A DNA stretch of 64,000 nucleotides from Bacillota bacterium (GTDB lineage Bacteria > Bacillota > Clostridia > Christensenellales > Aristaeellaceae): positions 124,001 through 188,000 of the forward strand of contig JAEYOW010000038.1 of the NCBI GenBank assembly GCA_023411375.1, given 5' to 3'. The position numbers and the translations under genes are program-made. The notes under the pieces were generated by a model, which was not told where the DNA came from, searched no databases, and saw only the letters and a program-made list of their open reading frames with translations. This document shows, in pieces, positions 32,370 through 40,660 of this stretch. Each line of letters starts with the position of its first letter. The first letter of the stretch is position 1.

Positions 32370-34482
32370 GCTGATCACTCTCCTGCGCAACCGGATAGCA
32401 TCGAAGCTGTTGCGCGGCAAAGCGCGCGGATATCCGGGGCAAATGTTCTTCATCCGCCTGCGGCAAAAGCACATAGTAGGAGCCGCTGTCCAGGCGGGCG
32501 CAGATGTCCGTGCTTCGCGTGGCGCTGCTGATGCGCATGTCGTATTCGGCGATATCCATGGATGCATCGCCTGTGACGCGCAGCAGCAGGAAACTGCCCG
32601 CGTGCCGCCTGCGCATGCTGCGGTAAACCTCAAGCGCGGAAAGAAAGGGTTTCTCGGCCAGAAAGTGGGTATCCTCCACATAGACGTCGGGGGATAAGCG
32701 AAAATACTGCATCGCGCGCACCATGGCGGACTGCACGAGACCGCATGTAATGCTGAACAGGTTTTGGAAATAAAGGGAGCACTGCTCAAAGGAAACGTCC
32801 CACAGCACGATCATGGCGATGGGCGCGCCGTCCATCAGAATAGGCGCTGCAAAAGAGGGATAAGCGGGGGACAGCGCGGTATTGGCAAAGACCTTGCCCT
32901 GATCGATGGCGTCGCGCAGCAGCGGCAGCGTTTTCAAATCCAGCGAATTGCCAAGCAGCTTCATATCGCGCGAGTGCAGAACCAGCCGCGCAAAGTCGTA
33001 ATCATGCTTGTAATAGTAGATGGCGACGGATTGGTTTTGCAAAATCCCTTCCATAACGTTAAGTGTGGAGAGAAAAATTTGCTCGGGCTGGAGGCTGTCC
33101 AGCTCGCGCGTGATGCTGTAAATGCGGCCGTAACTGTCGCGCGAACGCGTTACCTGGGCCTGAAGCTGGTCGCGGTCCTCGGCGGCGCGTTGATAGATCG
33201 TTTCCAGAAAAGCGGCTTCCTCGTCCTGCTGCCGCTTCTCCTTTTCCAGTGTGGAGAGCTGCTCGGCGCGCTTGTCGTGCAGATAGCCAAAAATACCGCC
33301 TCCGAGCAGATAAGTGGTCATAGGTAGCCAGTTGTCGATATTGTACAGCAGCAGGTAAAGGTCGTTTCCCTCCCGCACCCAGTCAAACCCGTAAAAAAAG
33401 CAGGCGATCAGGGAGGCGGCCACTCCCGGCCATATCCCGTGCATATTGCCGATGATGACAACATAGAGAAGCCAGAAATTAAGATACCGGAACATCGCGT
33501 CCCGCCCCGTCAGCTGTGTGAGCCCATAGGCCGCTGCGGCGAGCAGAATCAGCTCCACATAGGGAAGCATCCGGCCAAAAGCGCGGCGCAGGCCGCGCCG
33601 CGCCGCGCCAGGCTTTGCGGCGGCCGTATTCTGGGAGAGCAGAAGGTCAAGCTCTGCCTTCCAGCTGTGCCGTGGAACCCAGCTTAAGGCGCGGGCCAGC
33701 CCGGAGACAAGCATAGGATGCGCTTCGCCTTCGGCGGCATAGTTCACCTTCAGTTTAGGCAAACGCGGCAGGAGGCAGGCGGCTACATCAGCGTAGCAAA
33801 GCGGAGCGCCATACTGGACGTGCACTGTTCCTGTGAGGTCGGCCTCCAGCGCCCGGCACAGAAACTCCGCCAGATCGCAGGCCCGTAAAAAATCACAGGG
33901 AGCACTTTCACAACCTGAAAACTCCAGTGGCTGGCCGCTTTTTGAAAGCGCGGCCGCCCGTGCAAAAAGCGATTTATCCCAACCGGGGGCATACAGGCTG
34001 GTTACACGAACCAGCAGGGTTTTAAAATGATTGGCGATGCTGTGACGGAAGCAGTCCTCGGCTGCCTTGATCAGTACGCCCGCGGCGTCGTCCGGGATTG
34101 GCTGCTCATTTTCCAGCCCGGTTTGCGCCTTGCCAAATACGCGCCTGTCCGTGATCAGCACAAAATGAGAGACGCCGTTTTTTTGCGCGGAAGGCTGTAG
34201 AGACAGCAACGCGTCTAGCATCGAGCCTTTGACGGAGGCGTCCAAACGGCCCGATTCGCATTGATAGGAAAAAAAGAAAATAATAGCGTCGAAGCGGGAC
34301 GCCTCCAAGATGCGGTGCGCGCCAGGATCGCCGGGATGCATGCGGTAGCAGGCAACATGGGGCGGCAGATCCAGGTCCGGCTCCCACTGCCCAAGCAACG
34401 AGATATGGTGGCCATCGCGCTGGAACTGAGGCAGCATATCCAGAATTGGAGTATCTAAAATGCCGGTTAATAGGATTTTCAT
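32362..34482 (-). CDS. pelD: PelD-like c-di-GMP receptor with N-terminal NAD-epimerase-like domain
   Basis: 706 residues. Part 1 (1-280) resembles a short-chain dehydrogenase/NAD-epimerase domain (MKILLTGILDTPI, VLIKAAEDCFR, RVTSLYAPGWDK), but the glycine-rich loop is poor (TGILDTP) so it may be non-catalytic. Part 2 (305-400) has four membrane helices. Part 3 has a coiled coil (405-450), a GAF domain (460-590) and a degenerate GGDEF domain (605-695). There GGDEF is replaced by DSGSY (665-669), while five residues before it RSTD (656-659) keeps the RxxD c-di-GMP site, as in Pseudomonas PelD. So it should bind c-di-GMP without making it. Start MKILLTG chosen by domain; its ribosome site is weak. 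Confidence 0.87.
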   Translation of the reverse strand: MKILLTGILDTPILDMLPQFQRDGHHISLLGQWEPDLDLPPHVACYRMHPGDPGAHRILEASRFDAIIFFFSYQCESGRLDASVKGSMLDALLSLQPSAQKNGVSHFVLITDRRVFGKAQTGLENEQPIPDDAAGVLIKAAEDCFRHSIANHFKTLLVRVTSLYAPGWDKSLFARAAALSKSGQPLEFSGCESAPCDFLRACDLAEFLCRALEADLTGTVHVQYGAPLCYADVAACLLPRLPKLKVNYAAEGEAHPMLVSGLARALSWVPRHSWKAELDLLLSQNTAAAKPGAARRGLRRAFGRMLPYVELILLAAAAYGLTQLTGRDAMFRYLNFWLLYVVIIGNMHGIWPGVAASLIACFFYGFDWVREGNDLYLLLYNIDNWLPMTTYLLGGGIFGYLHDKRAEQLSTLEKEKRQQDEEAAFLETIYQRAAEDRDQLQAQVTRSRDSYGRIYSITRELDSLQPEQIFLSTLNVMEGILQNQSVAIYYYKHDYDFARLVLHSRDMKLLGNSLDLKTLPLLRDAIDQGKVFANTALSPAYPSFAAPILMDGAPIAMIVLWDVSFEQCSLYFQNLFSITCGLVQSAMVRAMQYFRLSPDVYVEDTHFLAEKPFLSALEVYRSMRRRHAGSFLLLRVTGDASMDIAEYDMRISSATRSTDICARLDSGSYYVLLPQADEEHLPRISARFAAQQLRCYPVAQESDQLE

Positions 34483-34496
34483 TCGTTTTATAAACC

Positions 34497-34560
34497 TGCC
34501 TCTTGCATGCGGAGCCTGTTGCGCCGGCATATTCTCAGTCAAAGCCGCAACAAACTTTTC
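34497..34560 (-). promoter_or_regulatory. untranslated leader of pelD with a hairpin
   Basis: The leader between the pelD promoter and start codon can fold GTTGCG (34546-34551 on the minus strand) with CGCAAC (34518-34523), extended by GC/CG pairs. It might affect translation of pelD, whose ribosome site is poor. It does not match the c-di-GMP riboswitch classes I know. Confidence 0.35.
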
Positions 34561-34566
34561 TAAATG

Positions 34567-34595
34567 ATTGTATCATTTATGCGTAAAGAAGACAA
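34567..34595 (-). promoter_or_regulatory. internal promoter of the pel operon, ahead of pelD
   Basis: Minus strand TTGTCT (34590-34595), 17-base spacer, TACAAT (34567-34572), inside the 140-base gap between the diguanylate cyclase fragment and pelD. The inverted repeat TAAATGA/TCATTTA (34561-34579) overlaps the -10 box and could be an operator. This lets pelD through DUF4832 be transcribed without the damaged genes upstream. Confidence 0.65.
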
Positions 34596-34622
34596 GCGAT
34601 AAAAAATCTTTTCAGTAATGAA

Positions 34623-36110
34623 TTATTCCCCCGTATCTTTGGCTGTTTCGATGGAGACATTCTTTTCAGGGTTTGCTTTCATCGCGGCTTTGTTGTGATA
34701 CATGGCCTCGTCGGCGCGCTTGAACACGTTGCCAAACACAAGATCGGTCTCGTAATTATAAACCGCGATGCCACGGGCGATGGAAATACGGCTGTCCTCC
34801 CGTGAAATACGGTTGTGCTCGTCGATCGCGGCCTGAAAGATATCCAGCAGCTCGGGATAGTTTTCATAATCACCATGCTCCAGGAGGACGACAAATTCGT
34901 CTCCGCCTATCCGGTAAACGGGGCTGCGCTTGAAAACCTTGCAGATGAGCTTGCACGTGTCGATGATCAGCATATCCCCAAAGTCATGCCCGAAGGTATC
35001 GTTGATATATTTTAGACCGTTAATATCGCAGACCAGTACGGCGAACTCGGGACGGCCAAGGCGCATCTGCTCCTCCACGCGATGCGACGCGTCCTGGTAG
35101 GCGGTTTTGTTCTTGACGCCCGTGAGCGAATCGCGGTAGGCCAATCCATTGATATAGTCGATGTATTTTTGAAGGTGGTTGACCGTCTGCTGGAAGCTGT
35201 CCGCCAGCGTGCCTACCTCGTCCTTTGTCTGATGCGTGAGGGAGATGCTCAAGTCGCCGTCGGCGATTCTTTTTGCGGCGAGGTTAAGCTCCCTGAACGG
35301 ACGCACCATGCGCCGCGTTATCAGAACCGTGATTAGGACGGAAGCGGCCAGAATCAACGACGCGGCGATTGCGATCTGTAAAACCAGCGCGTTTTTTTCC
35401 GCGTCAATTTCCGTCACCGGCGCGCAGAGCGCCAGCCGCATGCCGTTGGACAGGGTGCGGAAGGCCAGCTTTTTTTCCTGACCGTGCCACTGGTAGGTAA
35501 ACAGCGAGCTGCCGCTTGTCACGTTGTCAAGCTCCCGCACAACGGGCAACAGGCTGGGGTCCGCGCTTTCCATGGGAACGCCGGCCGCCAGTTCCCTATG
35601 GTAGAGCACGTTGGCGGTCTCGTCCGCTAAAAAGGCGTACCCCGACTGATAGATACGCATGGCGGCAACGCTTTCTGTAATGACGCTGAAATCGATATCC
35701 ATTCCCACAACGCCAACCGTCGCGTTGTTTTTATAAAGGGGAATGACATAGGAGATCATGCGGACGTTGATGTTTTGGTTGAGGTAAGGAGACATCCATG
35801 TGGGCTTTCCGGTTTTAACGGGTATGTAATACCAGCCTACGCGCTCCACATCCATCGGATTATAGTTTGAAAAGTCAGTCGGAACAAGCTGCTGATAACT
35901 GCCGTTCAGCGCAGTTTTGCTCCAGAAAAGACCCGAGGTGGGCGGCATGAAATCTGGATTATACCGTACATAGACGGCAAGCGCTCCTTCGGTGTTGCTC
36001 GCCGCGTTAACGGCCACGTTTTCCAAAAGTCCGGAGCGCAATAAAAGCGTAACATAAGAGCAGACGGATTTGCAATTTAAGTTAATGCTGCCGGCGCTCC
36101 AGCCATCCAA
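34623..36110 (-). pseudogene. diguanylate cyclase (dCACHE-HAMP-GGDEF), 5'-truncated
   Basis: Reads for 495 codons from a TTG with no ribosome site. What remains: most of an extracellular CACHE sensor (about 30-235, EGALAVYVRYNPDFMPPTSG), one membrane helix (about 242-264), a HAMP domain (265-318) and an intact GGDEF cyclase (RIGGDEFVVLL, 401-410, with RDSLTGVKNKTAY before it). Related proteins begin with another membrane helix and roughly a hundred further residues of sensor; here the frame starts inside the sensor. The first 28 residues come from the tail of the upstream regulator gene in another frame. If made, the protein would lack its signal anchor and have wrong topology. An assembly gap is the alternative to a real deletion. 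Confidence 0.75.
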
Positions 36111-36872
36111 GCGTCATTTCCGCCCAGCTATACTGCGACATGTATTCGCCGCCGTAGCTATTGACGGCGCCGGATCGCCGCCTATGTACCTGTAATAATC
36201 ACAATCCATCCGCGAAGGATTGACTGCATAGCTGTTTCTGCTTTTCACAAGCGCATCGCCCACGCCCAAAACCTTTAAACTATAAAAAAGGTCGCTCGCC
36301 AGGTTGCGAAAGTAGCTGTGTACGGCCTTACCACCCGCCTTATCCCCAAAAAGCGCGGCGCAAAGCTCGCCTGTTGTACAGGAAGCGCCCCGCCGGTCCA
36401 CAAGATAGGCGAACAGTTCCCTGCTCTTGCTGTACTTAAAGGCTACGGGCGCCCCGCTGAAAAACACGTCGAAGTTTCCGAAACACTGGACGCGCAGCAC
36501 GCCCGTGGTTTTGGTAATGGGGTTTCTAAGATGGCTAAGCGCCTCCCGCACCTTGTCCACCGCCGGCGGTTTCAGCAGGTAGCCCGTTACATACAGCCCG
36601 TGCGCCTCCAGAGCGTATTGCGAATAGCCCGTTACAAACACAATATTTGCGCCAGGCCTGAGCTCCTTGATTCTTTTGGCGACAGCGAGCCCGCTTGCGC
36701 CTGGCATTTCAATATCCAGAAAAACCAGGTCCAACGGATTTTGCTCAAGATGCCGCAAAAATTCTCCCACCAGCTGAAAACCGTGCAATTCGCAATCAGG
36801 ACAGAGCAGGCGCACAATTTCTGAAAGCCCGTCCACGGCATGCCGCTCGTCATTCACAATGGCAATGTTCAT
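36082..36872 (-). pseudogene. response regulator with SARP-like winged helix, frameshifted near the C-terminus
   Basis: Receiver domain (MNIAIVNDERHAVDGL; phospho-acceptor Asp in LVFLDIEMPGASG; Lys in GYLLKPP) followed by a wHTH/SARP-like domain (VQCFGNFDVFFSGAP, KSRELFAYLVDRRGASCTTG). Its reading frame ends in an unlike tail, IATAANTCRSIAGRK, at 36114. Moving one base at 36165-36172 (GGCGCC) restores the family's normal ending: AVNSYGGEYMSQYSWAEMTL and then GWLERRQH, stop at 36082. So one base is missing, by mutation or sequence error. Start 36872 has GGGAG eight bases upstream. Cognate kinase not seen. As read, the protein loses its last ~30 residues. Confidence 0.85.
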
Positions 36873-36929
36873 GGAAACGCTCCCTTTCCTGCCGGAATTA
36901 CCGGGCGTTGAGATACCCTGTATCGTATT

Positions 36930-36958
36930 ATTATAGAATGCGCCGCGCTTACTTTCAA
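36930..36958 (-). promoter_or_regulatory. promoter of the response regulator
   Basis: Minus strand TTGAAA (36953-36958), 17-base spacer, TATAAT (36930-36935), 58 bases before the start codon. It probably drives the regulator and cyclase fragment, and possibly read-through into pelD. Confidence 0.7.
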
Positions 36959-36978
36959 CGGCTTTGCCGGATTTTAAC

Positions 36979-37030
36979 GAAAAAAATTCCGGATTTCGCG
37001 ACAGGCGTACGGTCTGGCCACGAAATCCGG
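36979..37030 (-). terminator. terminator after the hflKC/DUF2238-like operon
   Basis: Stem CCGGATTTCG (36989-36998) / CGAAATCCGG (37021-37030), ten bases perfect, with a T7 tract on the minus strand just after it (about 36979-36986). It starts 33 bases after the stop codon at 37063 and separates that operon from the regulator and Pel genes. Confidence 0.85.
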
Positions 37031-37062
37031 AACAAAGCGGGAATTGGATATGGGTCAACCCG

Positions 37063-37758
37063 TTATGCCTTGCTTAAAGCGCGATGCGTTTTAAGGCGAG
37101 CATACCCGATAACCGACATGAGCGCCGCCGCCAGGGCGTCCACGATGATGTCCTTCATCGTATCCCGAAGCGCTGCGCGCCCAATAAGCGCCTCTCCTGT
37201 TTCCGTCATGAATTTCTGCATGTTGAGGCCAAGAAGGCTGTCAAAGCTGAATTCATAAATTTCCCAGAGCGCGCCGCAGCTTAAAGCGAAGCAAAACGCG
37301 AAGATTGAAATGAAGGCGGGGGAAAGCGAAACGCGGATTTTCTCGCTGCTGTTTAGCCATTCCACCAGGATGAATCCCAGCGCGCCCAGCATCGCGCCCG
37401 AGAAGAAGTGCAGAATGGTATCCCAGTGCGGGACGGTGTAGTAGAAATCCAGCACCTCGCCCAGAAAGATCGCGCAGTAAAGAAACGCGTAATACATGAG
37501 GTAAATGAAGTTGGGAATGCCCAGCTTCCACTTCCGGCTAACCAGAGATGGCAATGAGAGCACCAGAAGGCCCAACAGGCATTGGATAAACATCAGCATG
37601 TAATCGCTTTTGAGATGTGTGTATGCCTGGCCCTCCGGGATGCTGTCAGGTGCGAGAAAAAGGCGTACAACCGAATAAGCGGCTGAAAGCGCAAGGGTAA
37701 TAAACAGGATGGTACCTACGACCTCGCTTGCGTTCCTTTTTTTTTCGGGTTCGGTCAT
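37063..37758 (-). CDS. multi-pass membrane protein, DUF2238/YjdF-like
   Basis: 231 residues, about six membrane helices. The pair HWDTILHFFSGAMLGALGF and SCGALWEIYEFSFDSLLG, plus a C-terminal RDTMKDIIVDALAA, is the pattern of YjdF/DUF2238-type proteins, with conserved Asp, His, Glu and Trp inside or near the membrane. No function is known. It lies eleven bases after hflC and ends at a strong terminator, so it is the last gene of the hflK-hflC operon. A phosphatase or lipid-related role has no support here. Confidence 0.65.
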   Translation of the reverse strand: MTEPEKKRNASEVVGTILFITLALSAAYSVVRLFLAPDSIPEGQAYTHLKSDYMLMFIQCLLGLLVLSLPSLVSRKWKLGIPNFIYLMYYAFLYCAIFLGEVLDFYYTVPHWDTILHFFSGAMLGALGFILVEWLNSSEKIRVSLSPAFISIFAFCFALSCGALWEIYEFSFDSLLGLNMQKFMTETGEALIGRAALRDTMKDIIVDALAAALMSVIGYARLKTHRALSKA

Positions 37759-37769
37759 GGATAGTCCTC

Positions 37770-38798
37770 CTATTGCTGCGGGTTGTTGGTCGCGTAGTTC
37801 AGGATATCTTTCCAGAGGGGGTGGTTTTTATCAAGCACCAGCGTACTGTTTGCGTTAATCGCGGCTTCAAGCGCCTGTAAGGAACGCCAGTAGCTGAAAA
37901 ACTCCGTGTCCACGCTGTAGGCGTCGGCGTAGATTTCAAGCGCCGCGGCGTCGCCCTCGCCCCGGATGGTGCCTGCCTCGCTCAGCGCGTCCGCCTCAAT
38001 TTTGCGGGCCTCCAGATCGGTCTTTGCCACAGCCTTGAGGTATTCCTCCTGCCCCTCGCTGCGAAGCTGCTGTGCAACCTTCGCGCGGTCGGCCTGCATG
38101 CGGGCGTAGGTGCTTTCGATATTGGCATTGGGTAGAATGGTGCGGTGCACCTGAATATCCTTGACCTCGATGCCGCGCAGCGCCATATCGTTGTTGATGG
38201 TTTTAAGCCCCTGCGCGAGGGCGGCGTTGAGCGCCTCCTTGTTGCTGACGAAATCCTCGGCGGTCAGGCGGTTGATAACCTGAACGATAACGGGATGAAT
38301 CAGGTTGTCAAGCTGGTTTTCGGCGGTGTTCATGCTGCCCAGCTTCAGGCTGAACAGCGCGGGATCGGCGATATACCACTGCGCGTAGGTTCTGACGTAA
38401 TACTGCTTTTTTTCAGCGGTGTTGACGACCTCGCTGTCGCTTACATAGGTGTAGAGGCGTGAGGGATAGGTCTGCACCTTATCCACAAAGGGAACCTTGA
38501 AGTGCAGCCCGCTTCCAGAAAGAATTTTAACGTCGCCGCTGGTGGTAATCTCCCCCTGAAGCTGATCGGCAAAATCCGCATGGAAGGTATTGTGCTCGTT
38601 TAGCACGATGCTCTTAATCACGCCGAAACGGCTAACAACGCACTGCTCGGCCTCGCCCACCACAAAGAGGGATTCGCTGAGCAGAATGATCACCGCGAGC
38701 AGGATGACCGCGGCGGCAATCAGCTTGCCGGCGTTTTTGCGCATTTTACGGTTTTTCATTTCCTTGTCAAAATCATAGGCCTGCTGGCTCATGCTCAC
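37770..38798 (-). CDS. hflC: HflC-like SPFH-domain membrane protein
   Basis: 342 residues: short cytoplasmic start, one membrane helix (LIAAAVILLAVIILLSESLF), then the SPFH/band 7 domain beginning VVGEAEQCVVSRFGVIKSIV and a C-terminal coiled coil (ARMQADRAKVAQQLRSEGQE). HflC with HflK forms a large ring around the FtsH protease and modulates its activity. The gene overlaps hflK by four bases. HflKC is mainly known from Gram-negative bacteria but also occurs in some Clostridia. Confidence 0.9.
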   Translation of the reverse strand: MSMSQQAYDFDKEMKNRKMRKNAGKLIAAAVILLAVIILLSESLFVVGEAEQCVVSRFGVIKSIVLNEHNTFHADFADQLQGEITTSGDVKILSGSGLHFKVPFVDKVQTYPSRLYTYVSDSEVVNTAEKKQYYVRTYAQWYIADPALFSLKLGSMNTAENQLDNLIHPVIVQVINRLTAEDFVSNKEALNAALAQGLKTINNDMALRGIEVKDIQVHRTILPNANIESTYARMQADRAKVAQQLRSEGQEEYLKAVAKTDLEARKIEADALSEAGTIRGEGDAAALEIYADAYSVDTEFFSYWRSLQALEAAINANSTLVLDKNHPLWKDILNYATNNPQQ

Positions 38799-39766
38799 AC
38801 GCTCCCTTCCACGGCGGCGGCCGAATCAACCGGGGTTGCGCCGCCGTTCAAATCCAGTATTTTGACGACCTCACTGTCGGGCTCGGCAACGATGATGCGC
38901 CCGCTGTTTTGGAGCACGCGCTCCATGGTCTCGATCAGCAGACGCGTGCGGGTGATTTCGGGCGCGGCCTTATACTTTTCATACACGGCGCTGAACACCG
39001 CGACCTCGCTCTCGGCCGCCGCGATGGTTTCGGCCTTGTAGCCCTCCGCCTCCTGAACGGTTTCATAAGCGTTGCTGCGCGCCTTGGGCAGCACCTCGTT
39101 GGCGTACTTTTCCGCCTCGTCCAGGCGCTTGGTCTTCTCGTTTTTGGCGTTGTTGACATCCTCGTACGCGGCTGAGACGTCCGTGGGCACGGTAATGTTC
39201 TGGATGCGCACATCGTTGATCTTCACGCCGATTTCATAGGTGTCGATCAGCGCCTGAAAATCCGGCAGCACCTGCAGCTCGATTTCTTCCTTATTAAGCA
39301 GCGCGTCGTCCAGCGGGCGGTTTTGAATGTTCCGGCGGATAATCGCCTCAAAAGCCAGCTGCAGCGTGCCCTCGGGATCGTCGATGTCGAAGGTGTATTG
39401 CTTTACGTCGCGGATGGTATACTGATACACCGCCTCGATGGACACAATGCTGTTGTCGTTGGTGAGCATCACGCCCTCGTCGGTTACGTCCGTGTACCTG
39501 GCGGCGGTGCCCGCCGTGCCCTGCGACGTGGTGCGGAAGCCATATTCCTTGGTATGGATGGCGGTGACGCTTTCGGAAATCACGCTTTGTACCAACGGAA
39601 TTTTCCAGTAAAGTCCGGGGCCCTTTCGGTCGGTTACGCGGCCAAATGTGAGCACGAGCGCTTCCTCGCCCTGCCCGACGCGGTAGAAGCTGTTGAACGC
39701 GAGCAGCGCAAATACCGCGACCGCGCACAGCGCGATGATGCCGCCTGTTTTGAGTTTCCCTTTCAT
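38795..39766 (-). CDS. hflK: HflK-like SPFH-domain membrane protein
   Basis: 323 residues from MKGKLKTGG: membrane helix (IIALCAVAVFALLAFNSFYR) and SPFH domain (RVGQGEEALVLTFGRVTDRKGPG, described in two parts), with RNIQNRPLDDALLNKEEIEL and the alanine/glutamate-rich helix AYEDVNNAKNEKTKRLDEAEKY typical of HflK. It partners HflC around FtsH. The start at 39766 has AGGAAAGGAG eleven bases ahead; the longer frame to 39862 has no site. Homology to HflK and stomatin families is clear, but the HflK/HflC naming rests on gene order. Confidence 0.88.
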   Translation of the reverse strand: MKGKLKTGGIIALCAVAVFALLAFNSFYRVGQGEEALVLTFGRVTDRKGPGLYWKIPLVQSVISESVTAIHTKEYGFRTTSQGTAGTAARYTDVTDEGVMLTNDNSIVSIEAVYQYTIRDVKQYTFDIDDPEGTLQLAFEAIIRRNIQNRPLDDALLNKEEIELQVLPDFQALIDTYEIGVKINDVRIQNITVPTDVSAAYEDVNNAKNEKTKRLDEAEKYANEVLPKARSNAYETVQEAEGYKAETIAAAESEVAVFSAVYEKYKAAPEITRTRLLIETMERVLQNSGRIIVAEPDSEVVKILDLNGGATPVDSAAAVEGSV

Positions 39767-39921
39767 AAAATGACGTACTCCTTTCCTCTCTGCCGGGGTT
39801 GACATGCCTATCATAGCATATCCTGTCGGATTTACGGAAGGGCCTTTGCCTAAAACATACATTCCGGCGGCTGAACCGCTCGTTTTGCGGGCGGCCCGAT
39901 CTATACGTATTTGCCAAACCG

Positions 39922-39930
39922 TGGTATAAT
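39922..39930 (+). promoter_or_regulatory. extended -10 promoter ahead of pgmB
   Basis: TGGTATAAT (39922-39930), 58 bases before the pgmB start; no convincing -35 box. It faces the hflK operon divergently. Confidence 0.55.
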
Positions 39931-39987
39931 GTACATTGAACGTTAAACATGGCGGTGGCCGCTAATGTGTTTGAGGGAAAGGAATGC

Positions 39988-40644
39988 ATGTATATGGGCG
40001 AGAAAATTCTGGGCGTTATTTTCGACCTGGACGGCGTGATCGTATCCACCGACAACTGCCACTATCTGGCATGGAAGCGGATGGCCGATGAGGAAGGCAT
40101 TTACTTTGACAGGTCGATCAACGAGCGCCTGCGCGGCGTAAGCCGGATGGAGAGCCTTGAGATCATCCTCGAGCGCGCTACCCGGGCCTATACGCCAAAC
40201 GAAAAGGCGGAGATGGCCGCGCGCAAGAACGCATACTATGTGGAGCTGATTGGAAGCCTTACACGGGAGGACGTGCTGCCCGGCACGATGGATACGCTGC
40301 GCTTTCTGCGCGACCGGGGCGTAAAGATCGCGATCGGCTCCTCAAGCAAAAACACACCGATCATTTTGAAGCAGATCGGCTTGGAGAACGCGTTTGACGC
40401 AGTGGCAGACGGCAACGGAATCACGCACAGCAAGCCGGACCCCGAGGTGTTCCTGCTGGCGGCAAGACTGCTTGGGCTTGAGCCGAAAAGCTGCCTTGTG
40501 GTGGAGGATGCGGACGCGGGCATAGAAGCCGCGCTCGCCGGCGGCATGCGCGCACTGGGCGTCGGCTTTGCCGCCCAAAACCCCGGCGCCGATTTTACGG
40601 CTGCCGATCTTTCCAAAGCTGACTTTGCCGAAATTCTAAAATAA
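39988..40644 (+). CDS. pgmB: HAD-family beta-phosphoglucomutase
   Basis: 218 residues. HAD motif I is IFDLDGVIVSTDNCHYLAW (nucleophile and acid/base Asp in DLDG), with the beta-phosphoglucomutase cap motif INERLRGVSRMESLEIIL. Motif II/III: AIGSSSKNT, and HSKPDPEVFLLAA with the Lys; motif IV: VVEDADAGIEAA. It converts beta-glucose 1-phosphate to glucose 6-phosphate after phosphorolysis of maltose, trehalose or kojibiose, but no such phosphorylase is in the window. Start could be 39988 or 39994, both in frame behind AAAGGA. tldD follows after 16 bases. Confidence 0.88.
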   Translation: MYMGEKILGVIFDLDGVIVSTDNCHYLAWKRMADEEGIYFDRSINERLRGVSRMESLEIILERATRAYTPNEKAEMAARKNAYYVELIGSLTREDVLPGTMDTLRFLRDRGVKIAIGSSSKNTPIILKQIGLENAFDAVADGNGITHSKPDPEVFLLAARLLGLEPKSCLVVEDADAGIEAALAGGMRALGVGFAAQNPGADFTAADLSKADFAEILK

Positions 40645-40660
40645 AAGTTGGAGGATGCAA

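Noticed and set aside
34497..34560. c-di-GMP riboswitch ahead of pelD
   Set aside because: Only a simple hairpin is visible; conserved bases of the known c-di-GMP riboswitches are not found.
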